Below are positions 8,470-16,877 of a DNA stretch of 37,471 nt, one piece after another. A program made the translations under genes and the position numbers. Below the pieces are notes generated by a model, which did not search any database, was not told the origin of the DNA, and saw nothing but the letters and a program-made list of their open reading frames with translations. Position 1 is the first letter of the stretch. Each line of letters opens with the position of its first letter. The stretch spans positions 1 to 37,471 of the forward strand of contig JAPPFO010000237.1 in assembly GCA_028875175.1 (NCBI GenBank), written 5' to 3'. The DNA is from Chloroflexota bacterium. Its GTDB lineage: Bacteria; Chloroflexota; UBA11872.

Positions 8470-8931
8470 TTAGGGGCTGAGGCGTTCGCCGCGTTCGAGG
8501 GCCTGGACTTTGCGGAGGCGGCGGACGTAGCGCTTTTCGTCAGCAGCGAATTCGGCGCCGAGGAAGGCGTCGACAAGCTCCTCGATCAGCGAGAGTCCGA
8601 CGATGCCGGAGCCGAGGCAGAGGATGTTCATGTCGTCGTGCTGGACGCCCTGGCGGGCGGAGTAGGTGTCGTGGCACATGCCGGCGCGGGCGCCCGCGAT
8701 CTTGTTCGCCGCAACACAGGCGCCGACGCCGCTGCCGCAGACGATGATGCCGCGGTCGGCCTGGCCGCAGGCGACGGACTCGGCGACGGCGGCGGCGTAG
8801 TCGGGATAGTCCACGGATTCATCGGAGTGGGCGCCGAAGTCGATGACCTGGCAGCCGGCAGCTCGCAGGATCGCGACGAGGTCGGACTTGATGGCAAAGC
8901 CGCGGTGGTCCACGCCGATGGCGACGTTCAT
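8470..8931 (-). CDS. rpiB: ribose-5-phosphate isomerase B
   Basis: RpiB interconverts ribulose 5-phosphate and ribose 5-phosphate, and some relatives act on other sugar phosphates. The 153-residue product has the LacAB/RpiB pattern: VDHRGF (7-12), DYPDYA (41-46), the anion-binding loop CGSGVG (65-70) with the catalytic Cys65, AANKIAGARAG (74-84) and QHDDMN (97-102). The start is ATG with GGAG upstream. It stands 75 nt after the FGGY kinase start-side gene on the same strand (kinase first), fitting supply of pentose phosphate to tal nearby. Confidence 0.92.
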   Translation of the reverse strand: MNVAIGVDHRGFAIKSDLVAILRAAGCQVIDFGAHSDESVDYPDYAAAVAESVACGQADRGIIVCGSGVGACVAANKIAGARAGMCHDTYSARQGVQHDDMNILCLGSGIVGLSLIEELVDAFLGAEFAADEKRYVRRLRKVQALERGERLSP

Positions 8932-9006
8932 GGGTGTCTCCGGGGGTTGGCAGTGCTTGGGGGCAGTTTCCGCGACCGGGGAGCCGTTTGCACGTCTGTC
9001 CGGGGC

Positions 9007-10518
9007 TCAGCGGTTCTCAAGGCCACCTGACCCGGCCATGCGCTGGTAGAGGCGGCGCTGGCGGGCGCGGGCTTCCCGGTAGACGGCGTGGTGGGCAAGG
9101 TTGGGTTCGAATGGCGCGTCACCGGCGTCTTCGCGGTTGGCGGCTATCGGATGGCCGAGCGACTGGAGTGCCCAGATCGCGGCTCCGCGGCTGGTGGGTT
9201 CGGCGACGGCGGAGCGGATGAGGGGACGGCCGAGGACGTCGGCGAGGATCTGGGTCCAGCGGTCGGAGCGCTGGAGCGCGCCGCCAGAGACGTGCACGAC
9301 GTGGGGTTCGCCGATGACGGGGACGAGCAAGTCGTAGATGGCCGCCAGGCGGTAGGCGACGGCTTCCAGGCCGGCCAGGAGCAGGTCGGCGGGTTGGGTG
9401 TTGAGGCGGGCGCCGTGGATGGTGGCGCGGGCCGCGTCGTCCCAGCCAGGACTGCGTTCGCCGGCGAGGAAGGGCAGCACGGTGAGGCCGTGGCCGTCCG
9501 GCGGCAGGGGGGCGACCACGTCATCGGGGTCGTCGCCACGGACGCCGCTCAGGAGCTCGCGCAACCAGGCGACGACGATCCCGCCATTGCTCTCGGCGCC
9601 GCCCAGCAGCGATCGCGAACGGTCGACACGGTACTCCCAGAGGCCGGCGGGAACCGAGCGCACCGGGCCGGAAACAAGCGCGCGAACGGCGGCGCTGGTG
9701 CCGATGTTGAAGACGATGGCGTCGGCCTCACCAGGGGCGGTTCCGAGGTTGCTGCACAGGCCATCGCCCAACGCGGGGAACCAGGGCACGTCGACCAGGG
9801 CGGGCCAGCGTTGGCGCCAGGGTTCGGCAAGGCCCCGCAACGGCTCGCCGGCCGGGTCAATGGCGCCGAGTGAGCCGGGATCGACGTGGAGCGCGCCAAG
9901 AGTGGCGAGGTCCCATTCGAGCTCACGACGGTTCAACATGCCGGACCAGGCAGCGAGGCTGAGCCCGAGGCCGCAGGGTCGTCCGAACAGGCGCTGGAAG
10001 GCGTATTCGGCGAAGGTGATCCAGCGGGCGACCTGGCGGACCACGTGCGGCTGAGTGCGGCGAAGCCAGCGCAGGCGGGCCGGCAGGTAGCTGGCGTGAA
10101 TGGGCGTGCCGGTGCGGTCGTAGGAAGCGGCCACGTCCCACTCCTGGCGGAGTACTGAGGCGTCGGCGGCGCAGCGGGTGTCGGCGTACGTATAAATGGG
10201 CGTTTGCGGCTCGCCGGCGGCCGACACGCCGAGCACGCTGGACGCAAAGACACTGGCACCGACGCTCTGGATGGTGGTGACCTGAGGGCCGAGGCGCTGG
10301 AGGGCGACGTCAATGGCCTGCACCAGGCGGTCGAACAGGACGTCCGCGTCGACCTGGACGCCGCCGTCGGGCGTGGTGTCGAAGCCGGAGGCGATTTGCG
10401 CCTCGCTGCCGGGGATCGGTGAGCCATCTACGTTGTGGGCTGCGGCGCGGACCGAGGAACTGCCGACGTCGATGCTCAGTACCAGGGGCGACCGGCTGAC
10501 CGAAGGCTCATTCGCCAC
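9007..10518 (-). CDS. FGGY-family carbohydrate kinase, probably gluconokinase
   Basis: FGGY kinases phosphorylate sugars or polyols using ATP. The 503-residue product opens with the phosphate-binding motif DVGSSSVR (17-24). It carries the TGTPIHASYLPARLRWL-like segment that resembles gluconokinases of this fold more than xylulokinases. Further on come NIGTSAAVRAL and HVSGGALQRSD motifs typical of the C-terminal half. Gluconate phosphorylation would feed 6-phosphogluconate into the pathway represented by zwf, rpiB and tal; this substrate is inference. The start is GTG at 10518, 31 nt downstream of a TAAACT hexamer that I take as its -10. It is divergent from the flavoprotein gene at 10612. Confidence 0.8.
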   Translation of the reverse strand: MANEPSVSRSPLVLSIDVGSSSVRAAAHNVDGSPIPGSEAQIASGFDTTPDGGVQVDADVLFDRLVQAIDVALQRLGPQVTTIQSVGASVFASSVLGVSAAGEPQTPIYTYADTRCAADASVLRQEWDVAASYDRTGTPIHASYLPARLRWLRRTQPHVVRQVARWITFAEYAFQRLFGRPCGLGLSLAAWSGMLNRRELEWDLATLGALHVDPGSLGAIDPAGEPLRGLAEPWRQRWPALVDVPWFPALGDGLCSNLGTAPGEADAIVFNIGTSAAVRALVSGPVRSVPAGLWEYRVDRSRSLLGGAESNGGIVVAWLRELLSGVRGDDPDDVVAPLPPDGHGLTVLPFLAGERSPGWDDAARATIHGARLNTQPADLLLAGLEAVAYRLAAIYDLLVPVIGEPHVVHVSGGALQRSDRWTQILADVLGRPLIRSAVAEPTSRGAAIWALQSLGHPIAANREDAGDAPFEPNLAHHAVYREARARQRRLYQRMAGSGGLENR

Positions 10519-10549
10519 GACGGAATCCCAGCGCAGGCGGCGCGGCGTC

Positions 10550-10555
10550 AGTTTA
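10550..10555 (-). promoter_or_regulatory. candidate -10 hexamer TAAACT for the kinase gene
   Basis: On the minus strand TAAACT (preceded by C) ends 31 nt before the GTG start at 10518. It fits the TAnnnT pattern repeated upstream of other transcription units here. No consensus -35 is visible. Confidence 0.45.
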
Positions 10556-10570
10556 GGGCGGGAGCCTCCC

Positions 10571-10576
10571 TATACT
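10571..10576 (+). promoter_or_regulatory. candidate -10 hexamer TATACT for the flavoprotein gene
   Basis: TATACT matches TATAAT at five of six positions and lies 35 nt before the ATG at 10612. It is 16 bp from the divergent hexamer at 10550-10555, so the two promoters would share upstream DNA. Confidence 0.5.
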
Positions 10577-10611
10577 TCGCGGCGCCCAGCCGCGGCGGAG
10601 CGACACGCGTA

Positions 10612-11805
10612 ATGACCCGAGCGTGCGACCTGCTGGTGGTTGGAGGTGGCCCGGCGGGTGCGGCCGCCGCGATTGCCGCCCGACGGGCAGCGCCGGAACT
10701 CAGCACGGTGGTCCTGGACCGCCAGAAGTTTCCCAGGGACAAGGCTTGCGGCGACGGCCTGGGACCGGGCGTGGTAGCGCGCCTGGCGGACCTGGACGCC
10801 GGCGAGATCGTTCGGGGGCGCCGTCCGGTCGAGCGGCTGAAGATCGTTGCGCCGTCGGGCGCCGAGGTGGTGGGCGACCTGCCGGCCATCGGCACGAGCG
10901 CGCGGGGCTACGTGGTGCCGAGGTCGGAATTCGACCGTGACCTTCTGACCCACGCCCGCGATGTGGGCGCCGAGGTGCTGACCGAAAGCCGGCTCGAGGG
11001 ATTGGCGACTCCCGCTGAGGGCCCGGTTCGCGTCACGTCGAGCGGTGCTGACGGATCGGTATCCCTCGAGGCACGGGCCGTTATCGCCGCCGATGGGGCG
11101 CGGTCGGACGTGCGGCGGCTGTTGGGCGTGGCTTACAACGATTCGGCGCACACCGGCGTGGCCATTCGGGCGTACGTGGAGCGGCCCGGCGGGTTCGAGC
11201 ACATGGCGTTCTTTTTCATGCGCGAGTTGTTGCCGGCCTACGGCTGGATTTTCCCGATCGACGAGCGGGGCGCGAATGTAGGGGTGATGATCGACGCCGG
11301 CCGCTTCCGACAGCAGGGGCGGAGCCTGCCGGAGCTGCTGCGCGACTTTCTCCAATCCAGCGGCTACGAGGCCCTGGAGCCGCAGCGGTCGCGGGCGTAC
11401 ATGTTGCCGTTCGCCAGCTACGTGCCGCCGCTGGAGCATGGCCGGGTGGCGCTGATTGGCGATGCGGGGTCGATGATCAATCCGTTCTCGGGCGAGGGGA
11501 TCGCCTACGGAATGGCTGCGGGAATGGAGGCGGCGACGCGCGCGGTGCGGGCGTTACGGTCGGGATCCGGCAGGCGGCCGTTCGAGGGGTTCGACGAGTG
11601 GTTTCGCGACCGATTCGACGAGCACTTCCGGGCGTCGGCGCGCGCCAAACGGCTGGCGCAGCGGGCCTGGATCGCTGACTTCGGCGTGCGCGCGGCGCGG
11701 CGAAGGCCGGAGTTTGTGCGGGAAGGCATTGAACTGCTGGTGGGCGAGGGGACGGCGCTGTCCTGGCGGAGCCTGGCGCGGTTGCTGGTGCACGGGCGCA
11801 GCTAG
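10612..11805 (+). CDS. geranylgeranyl reductase-family FAD oxidoreductase
   Basis: These flavoproteins reduce double bonds of isoprenoid chains (for example of geranylgeranyl lipids or menaquinone side chains) or hydroxylate related substrates. The 397-residue product starts with the FAD-binding Rossmann motif VVGGGPAG (9-16), has the family's FPRDKACGDG (40-49), a second DG motif IAADGARSD (158-166) and GDAGSMINPFSGEGI (283-297), where the GD contacts FAD ribityl. The start is ATG 10612, where homology begins; the open frame upstream has none. The substrate cannot be told from sequence. The C-terminal 80 residues are Arg- and Ala-rich helices, usual for the family. Confidence 0.87.
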   Translation: MTRACDLLVVGGGPAGAAAAIAARRAAPELSTVVLDRQKFPRDKACGDGLGPGVVARLADLDAGEIVRGRRPVERLKIVAPSGAEVVGDLPAIGTSARGYVVPRSEFDRDLLTHARDVGAEVLTESRLEGLATPAEGPVRVTSSGADGSVSLEARAVIAADGARSDVRRLLGVAYNDSAHTGVAIRAYVERPGGFEHMAFFFMRELLPAYGWIFPIDERGANVGVMIDAGRFRQQGRSLPELLRDFLQSSGYEALEPQRSRAYMLPFASYVPPLEHGRVALIGDAGSMINPFSGEGIAYGMAAGMEAATRAVRALRSGSGRRPFEGFDEWFRDRFDEHFRASARAKRLAQRAWIADFGVRAARRRPEFVREGIELLVGEGTALSWRSLARLLVHGRS

Positions 11806-11825
11806 CCGCCCCTCGCCGGCCGGTG

Positions 11826-12356
11826 TCAGGCGCGTTGCGTCGGTGGTTGGTCCTCGCCGTCTGTAGAGATCGTGGGGGACACGTCGCCGGCGACTGAGGA
11901 CGCTTCGCGGACGGCAGTTGCATCGTCGGCTTGCGCCGGGGCTGCATCAGGCGGCGCGGCGGTTGACTCGGTCGGCGGGGCTGTCTCCTCGGAACCAGCG
12001 GCGTCCGCAGGCGCTTCGGGGGGCGGTGCGCTCCTTGGGGGCTCGGGGTCTTCGCCGCGGAGCCGGTCGCCGATTTCGGTGAGGGTGGCGTCGACGCGCT
12101 TGACGACGGTCTGGGAGCGTTCGTGCCTGAGTGCGTCGTCCACCCGCTCCAGGGCTTTGTCGGCGAGCGTGACCATCTCACCGCGAATGCGGCGGGCCTC
12201 GTCACTTTCAAGGCCGGCCTCGACGCGCGATTTCGCTTCGGTCAGGCGGGTGCGGACCTTCTCGCCGCGTTCGCCGCCGACCTCGTCGCCCACACGCTTA
12301 ATCAGGCCGTCAAGGCGACTTCCCCAGCCCGTTGGTTCCTTATCTTCCGCGCTCAT
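11826..12356 (-). CDS. small charged helical protein with Pro/Ala-rich tail, unknown
   Basis: I do not recognise this 176-residue protein. Residues 1-100 are rich in Glu, Arg, Lys and Asp with spacing that suggests amphipathic helices or a coiled coil. Residues 105-176 are low-complexity Pro/Ala/Glu/Asp and probably disordered. There is no signal peptide or membrane segment. The ATG at 12356 has AGGTGA about 5-10 nt upstream and a TAAGCT hexamer 33 nt upstream, both supporting a real gene. It is convergent with the flavoprotein gene and divergent from the oxidoreductase gene at 12447. Confidence 0.72.
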   Translation of the reverse strand: MSAEDKEPTGWGSRLDGLIKRVGDEVGGERGEKVRTRLTEAKSRVEAGLESDEARRIRGEMVTLADKALERVDDALRHERSQTVVKRVDATLTEIGDRLRGEDPEPPRSAPPPEAPADAAGSEETAPPTESTAAPPDAAPAQADDATAVREASSVAGDVSPTISTDGEDQPPTQRA

Positions 12357-12389
12357 GGTGTCACCTGGTACGGCGGATTCGATGCCTAG

Positions 12390-12395
12390 AGCTTA
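12390..12395 (-). promoter_or_regulatory. candidate -10 hexamer TAAGCT
   Basis: On the minus strand TAAGCT ends 33 nt before the ATG at 12356, in line with the other TAnnnT sites of the window. Confidence 0.4.
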
Positions 12396-12411
12396 CTGCG
12401 GCGGCTCGTGC

Positions 12412-12417
12412 TACCGT
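12412..12417 (+). promoter_or_regulatory. candidate -10 hexamer TACCGT
   Basis: TACCGT, preceded by C, lies 29 nt before the ATG at 12447. It is divergent from the hexamer at 12390-12395, as in the kinase/flavoprotein intergenic region. Confidence 0.4.
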
Positions 12418-12446
12418 CGCGCCGCCGGACCCTGGAGTCGTCGCCC

Positions 12447-13451
12447 ATGAGCACCCCGCGCCGAATCGCCGTTATTGAAGTCAACCACTGGCATTCCACC
12501 TACGACGCCGCCTATTTGACGGTTCTGCAGAACCTGGACCTGGATGTCGAGTTGGTCGGGGTATCGGACAGCGACGCCGCGATCGCGGAGGACCGGGCGC
12601 GCCGGTACGAGACAGCGGCGTTTACCGACTATCGCGAGATGGTTGACGCGACGAAGCCGGAGTTCGTGATCGCCCTTGGACGGCACGTGGAGATGCCGGA
12701 GATCGCGGGGTACCTGATCGAGGCCGGCATTCCATTCATGATGGAAAAGCCCATGGGTACCAGCGCGCGTGTCGTGAGCGGCCTGGCGGACCTGGCGGAG
12801 GCGCGCGGCGCCTGGGTCTCGGTGCCGTTTCCCAACCGGCAGTCGCCGTGGGCGGAGAAGGCGCGGGCGATGATTGCGGCGGACGAGTTCGGGCCGATAT
12901 CGCACATCGTGTTTCGAATCATCCGGCCGACCATGCAGCGCTATGTCGAATGGGACTCGCCGTGGATGCTGGACCGCTCGCAGGCGGGCGGAGGCGCGCT
13001 GACCAACCTGGGCGGCCACGGGATGGACATGTCGCGGTTCCTGTTGGGCGAGGACGTGCAGGTGGCCTCGGCGGTCATCAGCAACATCGTGCACGCATCG
13101 GAGGTCGAGGACTACGCGCTGGCGACGCTGCGCAGCAGCAGCGGCACGCTGGTTCACGTGGAGGTGGGCTACACGATGCCCACGTGGCCCGCGAACGAAT
13201 CCGACTCCGAGATGAAGGTGGCAGGCGCCAACGCCATGCTGAGCGCGGTAGCCGATGGACTACAGATCCTGGGTCCGGGACGAAACGAGCACATCGCAAC
13301 GCCGGTGACCGTTGTCTCCTCGTATCCGAACTTCGTCAGGGACTGCCTGCAGCGGGTGGGTCGCGGGGATCCTCCGGCCATCACGCCGCGGGACTGCGCG
13401 AACGCGGTGCAGCTGATTGATGACGCGTACCAGGCGGCTGGACGGGTCTAG
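12447..13451 (+). CDS. Gfo/Idh/MocA-family oxidoreductase with altered nucleotide loop
   Basis: Members of this family oxidise or reduce sugars and cyclitols with NAD(P). The 334-residue product has MEKPMG (99-104), with the conserved EKP, and the family's GGHGMDM (189-195) with the likely catalytic His191. The N-terminal beta-alpha-beta unit is present, but the usual GxGxxG loop is replaced by EVNHWHS (11-17), so cofactor binding must differ or be lost. The start is ATG 12447 with GGAG about 12 nt upstream. It ends 6 nt from the convergent TIM-barrel gene. The substrate is unknown; the neighbouring sugar isomerase-type gene suggests polyol or sugar catabolism. Confidence 0.83.
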   Translation: MSTPRRIAVIEVNHWHSTYDAAYLTVLQNLDLDVELVGVSDSDAAIAEDRARRYETAAFTDYREMVDATKPEFVIALGRHVEMPEIAGYLIEAGIPFMMEKPMGTSARVVSGLADLAEARGAWVSVPFPNRQSPWAEKARAMIAADEFGPISHIVFRIIRPTMQRYVEWDSPWMLDRSQAGGGALTNLGGHGMDMSRFLLGEDVQVASAVISNIVHASEVEDYALATLRSSSGTLVHVEVGYTMPTWPANESDSEMKVAGANAMLSAVADGLQILGPGRNEHIATPVTVVSSYPNFVRDCLQRVGRGDPPAITPRDCANAVQLIDDAYQAAGRV

Positions 13452-13457
13452 CTCGGC

Positions 13458-14228
13458 TTAGTCCCGCGGCTCCAGCCGACGGACTATCGCAAGGCTGCTG
13501 GCGGCAGAGGTCCGTGGATCGTCCAAGGCCACGTTGACTTCGACGCTCACGGGACCCTCGTAGGGCGCCTCGACAACCGCCCGCAGGGCTTCGCTGACCC
13601 AGGCCTCGTCCTGGACGCCTTCCAGCAAGCCAAGGTGCAGGTCGCTCCGGGCGTCGTTGTCGTTGACGTGGACGTATTGCAGGCGGTCGCCGGCGGCCTG
13701 GATTGACTCGGCCACGGACTCGCCGGCGATCTGGTTGTGGCCGACGTCAAGCAGCAAGTAGAGGTTGTCGTGGCCGCAGGCCGTGATGAAGTCGAGTGTT
13801 TCGCGGACGGTGGGAAGACCGCGGCCGGGGAAGTGCTCGATGCCGAGGCGGATGCCGGCGCGCCGGGCTTGGTCGGCCAGGATAAGGGCCGATTCTCGGT
13901 AGGCCGCGATGGCTGGGGCGTCGGGCGTGGCGGGGGGCGCGAGATACACGTCGGGAATGCCGAGATGCCGGGCTTCGAGGATTCCAGTCCGAACGTGGTC
14001 CACCGCAAGCTGCCGGGCGGCCTCCGAGGTGGCGTCCAGCAAGGCGCCGTCGGGCATGAGGTGGGCGACCGCCATGCAGGTAATTGGGAGGGTTCGTTCC
14101 GTTTCCGATAGCCGGCTATAGCCGGGGCGGACATCCACGGACTGGAACCCGGCGGCGGCGGCGAATTCGGTGGCGGCGGCCTGATCGTCGGGCAGACCCC
14201 ACAGGCAGAACGCGACTTGCAGGCTCAT
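13458..14228 (-). CDS. sugar phosphate isomerase/epimerase-type TIM barrel
   Basis: The 256-residue product fits the AP-endonuclease-2/xylose isomerase-like TIM barrel superfamily, which includes tagatose and inosose epimerases. Metal-ligand candidates are E at IEHFPG, the DVGHNQ strand, HVNDND and E at VSVEVN. The start is ATG 14228: homology begins there, and the frame upstream runs inside glpK. It follows the glpK stop by 13 nt on the same strand, so the two are likely co-transcribed. Its partner may also be the oxidoreductase convergent to it, a pairing common in inositol and rare-sugar pathways. The substrate cannot be assigned. Confidence 0.82.
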   Translation of the reverse strand: MSLQVAFCLWGLPDDQAAATEFAAAAGFQSVDVRPGYSRLSETERTLPITCMAVAHLMPDGALLDATSEAARQLAVDHVRTGILEARHLGIPDVYLAPPATPDAPAIAAYRESALILADQARRAGIRLGIEHFPGRGLPTVRETLDFITACGHDNLYLLLDVGHNQIAGESVAESIQAAGDRLQYVHVNDNDARSDLHLGLLEGVQDEAWVSEALRAVVEAPYEGPVSVEVNVALDDPRTSAASSLAIVRRLEPRD

Positions 14229-14241
14229 TGGCGGCAGTCTC

Positions 14242-15714
14242 TCACGCGTCCGACGGGGGCGCGGCCCAGCCGCGGGTGCGCCCGACGGCGCGGCGCCAGG
14301 TGGGACGATCGATCGCGAGCGTTTCCAAGCCCGACTCGAACAGGGCTGGGTCCGGGCGAAGCGAGCGCAGCTCGTCCACGCTGGCCCATACGCCTTCGGC
14401 CAGGCCCGCCAGGTAGGCCGCGCCGAGCGCCGTGGTCTCGATATCCACCGGCCGGGCGACCGGACGGTTGGCGCTGGAGGCCTGGAGTTGCAGCAGCAGG
14501 TCATTGGCGGCTGCGCCGCCGTCGACGAACAGTTCGCCCTGGAGCGGCGGCATGAGGTCCAGGACGTCCTGCACCTGGTGGACAATGGCTTCCAGCGCGG
14601 CGCGGGCCAGGTGAGAGCCTGAGACCCCGCGCGTGAGGCCGAGAATCGCGCCGCGCGCGTCGGGATCCCAGTACGGCGCACCGAGCCCCGTGAAGGCCGG
14701 AACAATCACCGCCCCGGCGGTATCCGGCACCGCCCGCGCCAGCGCTTCGATTTCGGGGGCGGCGCCAATCAGGCCCAGTTCGTCGCGCAGCCACTGCACC
14801 AGGGCGCCGCCGGTGAACACGCTGCCTTCGTAGGCATAGGTCAAGCCATCGGGCCGACCCAGCGCCAGCGTCGTCAGCAGGTCTTCGATGTCGGGCGGCC
14901 GCGCGTCGCCCGCGTGCTGCAGGAGGAAGCAACCGGTGCCGTAGGTCACCTTGGCGGCCCCGGACGACACCGCCAGGTGACCGAACAGGGCGGCCTGTTG
15001 GTCGCCCGCGATGCCGCTGATCGGGGTTCCGGAGGCGACCGGCGCATCGCTGCCAGTCACCGCGCACCGGCCGACCGAGGGAACAATCTCCGGCAGGGCG
15101 TGCAATGGAATCTCAAACAGCTCGGTCATGTCCGTCGACCAGCAGCCCGTGTCGAGATCCATCAGCAGGGTTCGGGAGGCGTTGGTGGCGTCGATGCGGT
15201 GGGCGCCGCCGGACAGCCGGGCAATCAGCCAGGCATCGACGGTTCCGAGGCGCAAACGGCCGCTGTCGCGAGCCGAGGCGACCTCGGGCACGTGGTCCAG
15301 CATCCAGCCAAACTTGCCGGCGCTGAAATAAGGGCTGGGCCGCAGGCCGGTGATTGCGCGGATCACATCCCCGTGGCCACCGGCTTCCAGGTCGGCCATG
15401 GCCGGCCCGGTGCGGACGTCCTGCCAGACGATGGCCGGCCCCAGGGGCTCCAGGGTCGCCGCGTCCCAGGCCACGGCCGTTTCGCGCTGATTGGTGATGC
15501 CGATCGCCGCAACGGTTCCAGCCGGCGCGGCCTCAAGCACCTGTCGGGTGGTGCGCTGCACGCCGTCCCAGATCTGATTGGGGTCGTGCTCCACCCAGCC
15601 CGGACGCGGATAGCTCTGATCGACCGGCGCGTAGGCCCGGCCGACGATGCGGCTGTCCTCGTCGATGACCAGGGTCGTGGTGCCCGTCGTGCCCTGGTCA
15701 ATGGCAAGAATCAC
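14242..15714 (-). CDS. glpK: glycerol kinase
   Basis: GlpK phosphorylates glycerol to sn-glycerol 3-phosphate. The 490-residue product begins ILAIDQGTTGTTTLV, the family's ATP-binding signature, and has NQRETAVAWD and IVWQDVRT motifs, GIAGDQQAALFG, and the VFTGGALVQWLRD and GLGAPYWDPDARG segments that are diagnostic for glycerol kinase. I choose GTG 15714, which places the usual start directly before ILAIDQ; the frame extends to 15759 without family support. TACCGT on the minus strand (15755-15750) lies 35 nt upstream as a candidate -10. Length equals the family norm. Glycerol 3-phosphate could serve phospholipid synthesis or catabolism. Confidence 0.93.
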   Translation of the reverse strand: MILAIDQGTTGTTTLVIDEDSRIVGRAYAPVDQSYPRPGWVEHDPNQIWDGVQRTTRQVLEAAPAGTVAAIGITNQRETAVAWDAATLEPLGPAIVWQDVRTGPAMADLEAGGHGDVIRAITGLRPSPYFSAGKFGWMLDHVPEVASARDSGRLRLGTVDAWLIARLSGGAHRIDATNASRTLLMDLDTGCWSTDMTELFEIPLHALPEIVPSVGRCAVTGSDAPVASGTPISGIAGDQQAALFGHLAVSSGAAKVTYGTGCFLLQHAGDARPPDIEDLLTTLALGRPDGLTYAYEGSVFTGGALVQWLRDELGLIGAAPEIEALARAVPDTAGAVIVPAFTGLGAPYWDPDARGAILGLTRGVSGSHLARAALEAIVHQVQDVLDLMPPLQGELFVDGGAAANDLLLQLQASSANRPVARPVDIETTALGAAYLAGLAEGVWASVDELRSLRPDPALFESGLETLAIDRPTWRRAVGRTRGWAAPPSDA

Positions 15715-15749
15715 CAAGGACCAACCCGTACGCCTCGCGGGGCAGGCGT

Positions 15750-15759
15750 ACGGTAGCAT
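15750..15759. promoter_or_regulatory. overlapping divergent -10 candidates for glpK and dcd
   Basis: The minus-strand TACCGT (15755-15750) lies 35 nt before glpK GTG 15714. The plus-strand TAGCAT (15754-15759) lies 38 nt before dcd GTG 15798. The two hexamers overlap, so polymerase binding on one strand would exclude the other. Confidence 0.4.
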
Positions 15760-15797
15760 CGGCGCCGCGCGGCCAGTGGCCGCGAAAAGGGGGGCGA

Positions 15798-16382
15798 GTG
15801 GTCCTGTGCGATCGGGCTCTGCGCGAGGCGATCGCGTCAGGCCGTCTCCACGTCACGCCGCTCGACGAAACCGCGATTCAGCCATCGAGCATCGACTTGC
15901 GCCTGGGCTCACGGTTCCAGGTCTTTGTGAATCAGACCGAGACGCATATCGATCCGAAGCTGAACCAGCCGGATCTGACCAAGACCGTCGAGGTCGACGA
16001 CGGCGCCAGTTTCGTCCTCCACCCCGGCGAGTTCGTGCTGGGGGGCACGGTGGAGACTATCCAGATGGCGGACGACCTCGTGGGCCGCATCGAGGGCAAG
16101 AGTTCGCTGGGACGGCTAGGATTAATGGTGCACAGCACCGCAGGCTATGTAGATCCCGGCTTTCGCGGCAGTTTGACGCTGGAGTTGTCGAACCACGCCA
16201 ACTTGCCCATCCTGCTCTGGCCCGGCATGCGGGTCAGCCAGCTTTCGGTGATGCAACTCACGAGCCCGGCGGAACGTCCGTACGGCTCGCCGGGTTTGGA
16301 CAGCAAGTATCAGGACCAGCGGGGATCCACCCCCAGCCGGTCGCACCTTGGATTCGCCTACCGCGACGTCCACACGGCATAG
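15798..16382 (+). CDS. dcd: dCTP deaminase, probably bifunctional with dUTPase activity
   Basis: Dcd deaminates dCTP to dUTP for dTTP synthesis. The 194-residue product has GKSSLGRLGL (100-109), HSTAGYVDPGF (112-122), the catalytic-region Glu in LTLELSN (E129) and the C-terminal lid SKYQDQRG (169-176). These segments follow the pattern of the bifunctional dCTP deaminase/dUTPase of Mycobacterium tuberculosis and Methanocaldococcus (STAG rather than the VTAH of E. coli). I infer, but cannot prove, direct conversion of dCTP to dUMP. The start is GTG 15798 behind a strong AAGGGGGG (15787-15794). It begins a run continued by the Nudix gene 9 nt downstream. Confidence 0.92.
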   Translation: MVLCDRALREAIASGRLHVTPLDETAIQPSSIDLRLGSRFQVFVNQTETHIDPKLNQPDLTKTVEVDDGASFVLHPGEFVLGGTVETIQMADDLVGRIEGKSSLGRLGLMVHSTAGYVDPGFRGSLTLELSNHANLPILLWPGMRVSQLSVMQLTSPAERPYGSPGLDSKYQDQRGSTPSRSHLGFAYRDVHTA

Positions 16383-16391
16383 GAGCACCCA

Positions 16392-16877
16392 ATGGCAGAA
16401 GCCGCCGATCAGCCCGCAGTCGCCGCCGGCAGCGAGGAACCCTTCCTCGAATCGTCAGGCGGCGTGATCTTTCGCCAGAAGAACGGCCAGATTCAGGTGG
16501 CCGTGGTCCAGACGCAGCGCGGCGCCTGGGTCCTGCCCAAGGGCGCCGTGGAGCCGGGCGAAGCGCCCAAGGACGCGGCGGTGCGCGAAGTTCTGGAAGA
16601 AACCGGCATCGTGGGCGAAGTGGTGGACGACCTGGGCGAGATTCGCTACGAAGTCCGCCCCGACCTGTGGACGGGGTTTGTGCCGAAAGTCGTGCATCAG
16701 TACCTGCTGCGGTCCACCGGCGGCAGCATTCGCCCCGACCCGGCGGAGCACGTGGAGGCGCGCTGGGTGGCGATGCCGGACGCGGTGCGCATGCTGCATC
16801 ACGTGAATGAGCGCACGATCATGCTTCGAGCGGAAGACCTGCTGAGCCGTCAGAACCCAGAGAACGTGGGTGCCTGA
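16392..16877 (+). CDS. Nudix hydrolase
   Basis: The 161-residue product carries a complete Nudix box at residues 51-73 (GX5EX7REUXEEXGU, with metal-binding REVLEE), preceded by GAWVLPKG. Nudix enzymes hydrolyse nucleoside diphosphates linked to another group; those close to this pattern often act on diadenosine polyphosphates, dNTPs or mRNA caps. Position 9 nt after dcd suggests a nucleotide-pool role, which is inference. ATG 16392 has AGGAG about 7 nt upstream. The stop overlaps the start of the next gene by 8 nt. Confidence 0.9.
   Translation: MAEAADQPAVAAGSEEPFLESSGGVIFRQKNGQIQVAVVQTQRGAWVLPKGAVEPGEAPKDAAVREVLEETGIVGEVVDDLGEIRYEVRPDLWTGFVPKVVHQYLLRSTGGSIRPDPAEHVEARWVAMPDAVRMLHHVNERTIMLRAEDLLSRQNPENVGA

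Noticed and set aside
14229-14705. N-terminal extension of the TIM-barrel gene
   Set aside because: The extension lies inside glpK in another frame and lacks any homology; ATG 14228 matches the family start.
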